A DNA stretch of 28,069 nt, from the IMG/VR virus record IMGVR_UViG_3300023184_000428, positions 1 through 28,069 of that record. The stretch is one strand, 5' to 3'. Shown piece by piece: positions 26,131-28,069 of this stretch (position 1 is its first letter; each line of letters begins with the position of its first letter). The notes beneath the pieces were generated by a model. The model was not told where the DNA came from. It searched no databases and saw nothing but the letters and a program-made list of their open reading frames with translations. The position numbers and the translations under genes are program-made. The DNA is from a virus.

Positions 26131-27327
26131 TTATCCTTCGTACAAGACGTTGACAGATCCTGCATTTAATCCAGTAGCTGCAATTTGTACTCTGTCTAGT
26201 GTCCCGTTTAATGCTGTAGTTATAGTTCCGCCACCAAACACTGAGTTGCCTACGCTTTGCCTCCCAGTATGGTTTGCAACCCAAACATTAAGACCAGCGT
26301 GTGTAAGTTGCATTGTGCCAGAGTTTCTATTTGTGGAATCAAAATTTGCCCAAATAAACCCGTCCGTTGCGCTTACGCCAGCCGTATTGCCACCAGAATC
26401 AACAGTTATGCCGGTACTAACATAATTAGTAGTTCTAAGTCCACCAGAATCACCAATCTGAACATTTATATGTGCTACATTCCCACTTGTCCCAACATCA
26501 TACAAAATCACGGTGACCCGCTTAGCCCAACTCGGTATGCCACTAAAAAGAATCGGGGTTGATGCGACTTGCCCTGACATAAGCGTCATCGGCTGCGACA
26601 ACTTGGCTGGAGTAATTGATGCCGTGCCAATTGTCCCCGTTCCTTGCGTAATTGTAAAATCACCAATAAGAGTAGTAGAAAAATTACCAATCGTTCCAGT
26701 AGTGCTGTTAAGTGTAGCAATCGTGCCAGTAGTGTTGTTTAGTGTGCCAATCGTGCCAGTAGTGCTATTTAGCGTAACAATCGTTCCAGTAGTGCTGTTA
26801 AGCGTGGCAATCGTTCCAGTAGTGCTGTTAAGCGTAGCAATCGTTCCAGTTGTGCTGTTAAGCGTAGCAATCGTTCCAGTTGTGCTGTTAAGCGTAGCAA
26901 TCGTTCCAGTTGTGCTGGCCAAGTTAGTGACTGTTCCGCTGGTAATCGTGGCCGCAGTCGAAGTCGTTGTTCCAGCGGTAAGGTTGGGGATTGTTCCAGT
27001 TGTAATCGTCGCGCTGGTGCTGACTGTCCTGTTGCCCGTAGCCGTGCCGTAGGTCAACGCACCAGAAAGGTTTAGGCCAGTATATGTTCCAACAGAAAGA
27101 GCATCGTCAAACAGATTCTGAACTGTTGCACGCCTAGGCGCGCCTGTATCAGAAACACCGCCAACAGCAATCAGAAGCTGGTCGGCAGTTCCTACTGTTG
27201 TTAATTCGGTCTGGGTTGTGATTAAGCCAGCGTAGATACCAGTATCATCAATAAGGTTATGCAGGCCAGCAGCAGTAACAGTGCCGTTAGTGGCAAATGT
27301 TTGGGTTCTATTTAGAATTGTTGCCAT
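26131..27327 (-). CDS. Tail fibre-like protein with ten-residue tandem repeats
   Basis: A 398-residue fibre protein. Residues 1-100 form an N-terminal attachment part. Residues 100-138 are Thr/Ser-rich strands, and 139-218 hold eight consecutive ten-residue repeats close to TTGTIATLNS, as in beta-helical or triple-stranded fibre shafts. The C-terminal part from about 255 (FSGIPSWAKRVTVILYDVG, GNVAHINVQIGDSGGLRTTN, later NRNSGTMQLTHAGLNVWVAN) resembles a phage receptor-binding tip domain. It is a trimeric fibre in all likelihood and would fix host range. The number of repeats may vary between relatives. The adjacent gene encodes a similar Thr/Gly-rich protein. Confidence 0.78.
   Translation of the reverse strand: MATILNRTQTFATNGTVTAAGLHNLIDDTGIYAGLITTQTELTTVGTADQLLIAVGGVSDTGAPRRATVQNLFDDALSVGTYTGLNLSGALTYGTATGNRTVSTSATITTGTIPNLTAGTTTSTAATITSGTVTNLASTTGTIATLNSTTGTIATLNSTTGTIATLNSTTGTIATLNSTTGTIVTLNSTTGTIGTLNNTTGTIATLNSTTGTIGNFSTTLIGDFTITQGTGTIGTASITPAKLSQPMTLMSGQVASTPILFSGIPSWAKRVTVILYDVGTSGNVAHINVQIGDSGGLRTTNYVSTGITVDSGGNTAGVSATDGFIWANFDSTNRNSGTMQLTHAGLNVWVANHTGRQSVGNSVFGGGTITTALNGTLDRVQIAATGLNAGSVNVLYEG
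26674..26913 (-). repeat. 30-bp tandem repeats in the fibre gene
   Basis: Eight 30-base units encode the ten-residue fibre repeats. Three successive units (in the range 26820-26910) are identical in DNA sequence, and the rest differ by one to a few bases, with the outer units most diverged. Identity at the DNA level points to recent duplication rather than only protein-level selection, and allows slippage or recombination to change shaft length. The period of 30 without spacers of unique sequence rules out a CRISPR array. Confidence 0.85.
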
Positions 27328-27330
27328 AAA

Positions 27331-27945
27331 TTAAGCCGTAAACCTCATTGCGGTTGCGAAGATTGTTCCTGCTGGAACTGTGCCTGCGGTTGATCCCTTG
27401 CTAATTACAGCATACCTAACAACATTTGAAGCGACTGGATAAAAATTTGTCATAATCTGCACTGTTCCAGTTGTAGATCCAAGTGAATCAATTGATCCAA
27501 TAACTATGTCACCAAGAGCCGCGCCTGTTAGGGCAAATGTTCCTGTGGTTGTATCCGCAAGGTTATGTGGCTGAACAGTAGAAAGTGTAAACGCTGCTGT
27601 TCCGTAGCTAACAGCAGTAAGTCTTGGACCAGATGCGCCAACCTTCAGCGTGCCAACTGTTGCTGTGTTCGTTACTGCAAGCGTGCCAATCGTGGAGGTG
27701 TTGACGGATTCAGTGCCAATCGTAGCCGTGCCAGTAGTGGCAGAAATACTAGAGCTAAAGGTGGCTGCGCCAGTAACCGAAAGAGAGCCTGTGCTGCTCA
27801 CGCCTCCTGTGGATAGCTGAAGCGCGGAGGATACATTATTGCCATCCGTGATGGTCTGGATCGTGCCGTCTACGCCAGTAAGACCGCTAGTCTTAATTAG
27901 CTGGACGTAACTGGTAGAAATGTTCTGTGTTCCAAGTGTGGGCAT
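27331..27945 (-). CDS. Thr/Gly-rich fibre- or decoration-type virion protein
   Basis: AGGAG precedes the ATG. The 204 residues contain a Ser/Thr/Gly-rich middle with short repeated strands (ATTGTATIGTESVNTSTIGT; LAVTNTATVGTLKVG) very like those of the fibre gene after it, and a C-terminal domain (NFYPVASNVVRYAVISKGST then AGTVPAGTIFATAM) with strand pattern. It is probably a head or tail fibre or a short fibre partner in the same structure. The two genes may have arisen from a common ancestor; similarity is of composition and TGT-type repeats rather than clear alignment. Confidence 0.65.
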   Translation of the reverse strand: MPTLGTQNISTSYVQLIKTSGLTGVDGTIQTITDGNNVSSALQLSTGGVSSTGSLSVTGAATFSSSISATTGTATIGTESVNTSTIGTLAVTNTATVGTLKVGASGPRLTAVSYGTAAFTLSTVQPHNLADTTTGTFALTGAALGDIVIGSIDSLGSTTGTVQIMTNFYPVASNVVRYAVISKGSTAGTVPAGTIFATAMRFTA

Positions 27946-27953
27946 TTAATCTC

Positions 27954-28069
27954 CTAGTTGGCGAAGCGGTTTTTGAGGACATCCCAAGCCATTGAGCAGG
28001 CCAGCCCAACGACTCCAGCTACAGCCAGAACCTTCGTCCGCAGGTGTTCTAGCGCACCTAATCTATTAG
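27954..28069 (-). CDS. Partial small membrane protein, N-terminus beyond window
   Basis: The frame enters from the right edge and ends at the TAG at 27954-27956, giving the last 37 residues. RTKVLAVAGVVGLACSMAWD forms one hydrophobic helix, with a basic end LKNRFAN. The gene is immediately upstream of the fibre-type gene, with 8 bases between. It may be a small tail or holin-type protein; since the N-terminus is missing no more can be said. Confidence 0.5.
   Translation of the reverse strand, partial: NRLGALEHLRTKVLAVAGVVGLACSMAWDVLKNRFAN

Noticed and set aside
26674-26913. Repeat array looked at as a CRISPR
   Set aside because: Units are contiguous with no unique spacers and lie in frame within a fibre gene.
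26513-27052. Plus-strand open frame of 179 codons rich in VVLLSVAIVPV
   Set aside because: It is the antisense reading of the 30-bp fibre repeats; the period of 30 keeps it open. No start context and opposite to the operon.
1-28069. tRNA, rRNA and integrase search by eye
   Set aside because: No cloverleaf with CCA-type end, no ribosomal RNA motif and no recombinase motif was found; a computed scan would be more reliable.

Overview
The window is a contiguous piece of a tailed bacteriophage (or prophage) genome of Caudoviricetes type. This rests on a complete large terminase, a small-terminase-like gene beside it, a replication and recombination set (primase, RepA-like helicase, SSB-like protein, RecB-like exonuclease, resolvase-like nuclease), and a tail and ejection module with a fibre. 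The neck-like protein, the large beta-rich hub protein and the Gly/Ala-rich internal proteins suggest a short-tailed (podovirus-like) particle, but this is inference. Portal, scaffold and major capsid genes are absent. Because transcription runs off the left edge after the terminase and enters at the right edge with fibre genes, these missing genes probably lie outside the window on a circular or permuted map. No DNA or RNA polymerase, integrase, tRNA, rRNA or CRISPR was seen. The host cannot be named; a family 9 glycosyltransferase of the LPS heptosyltransferase type hints at a Gram-negative host.

Layout, left to right. 1-2504 (minus): two small genes, one holin-like, then the large and small terminase subunits, with G-rich tracts at the terminase junction. 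2505-2638: divergent intergenic region with an 8-bp inverted repeat and a leader hairpin. 2639-4744 (plus): at least eight small genes, probably early, several chained by ATGA overlaps, broken by two copies of a two-hairpin RNA element and by a dispersed AAACGG-type repeat family. 4745-4834: convergent gap with duplicated hairpins. 4835-16147 (minus): a long compact operon, mostly with 1-4 bp overlaps. In transcription order it runs from nuclease, resolvase, SSB-like protein and exonuclease, through many small genes, two glycosyltransferases and a 2-oxoglutarate oxygenase, to an AT-rich nuclease gene, primase and helicase. The helicase is followed by a non-coding segment with origin-like features and then four small conserved phage genes. 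16186-16536 (plus): a lone secreted-protein gene set against its neighbours, probably a moron. 16546-28069 (minus): the virion module, read from the right: partial membrane gene, fibre-like proteins (one with eight perfect or near-perfect 10-residue repeats), neck protein, hub, GNAT-like protein, four alpha-helical or Gly/Ala-rich internal proteins, a GH108-like lysozyme that seems to have lost its catalytic glutamate, and an HEXXH protein.

Together the minus-strand operon would copy and recombine the genome using host polymerase, the virion module would build the tail and eject DNA, and the terminase would package it. The most unusual points are the paired-hairpin RNA elements and repeats of the plus-strand early region, the hydroxylase plus two glycosyltransferases inside the replication operon, the secreted moron, the possible replication origin at 5680-5865, and a set of very short translationally coupled genes.
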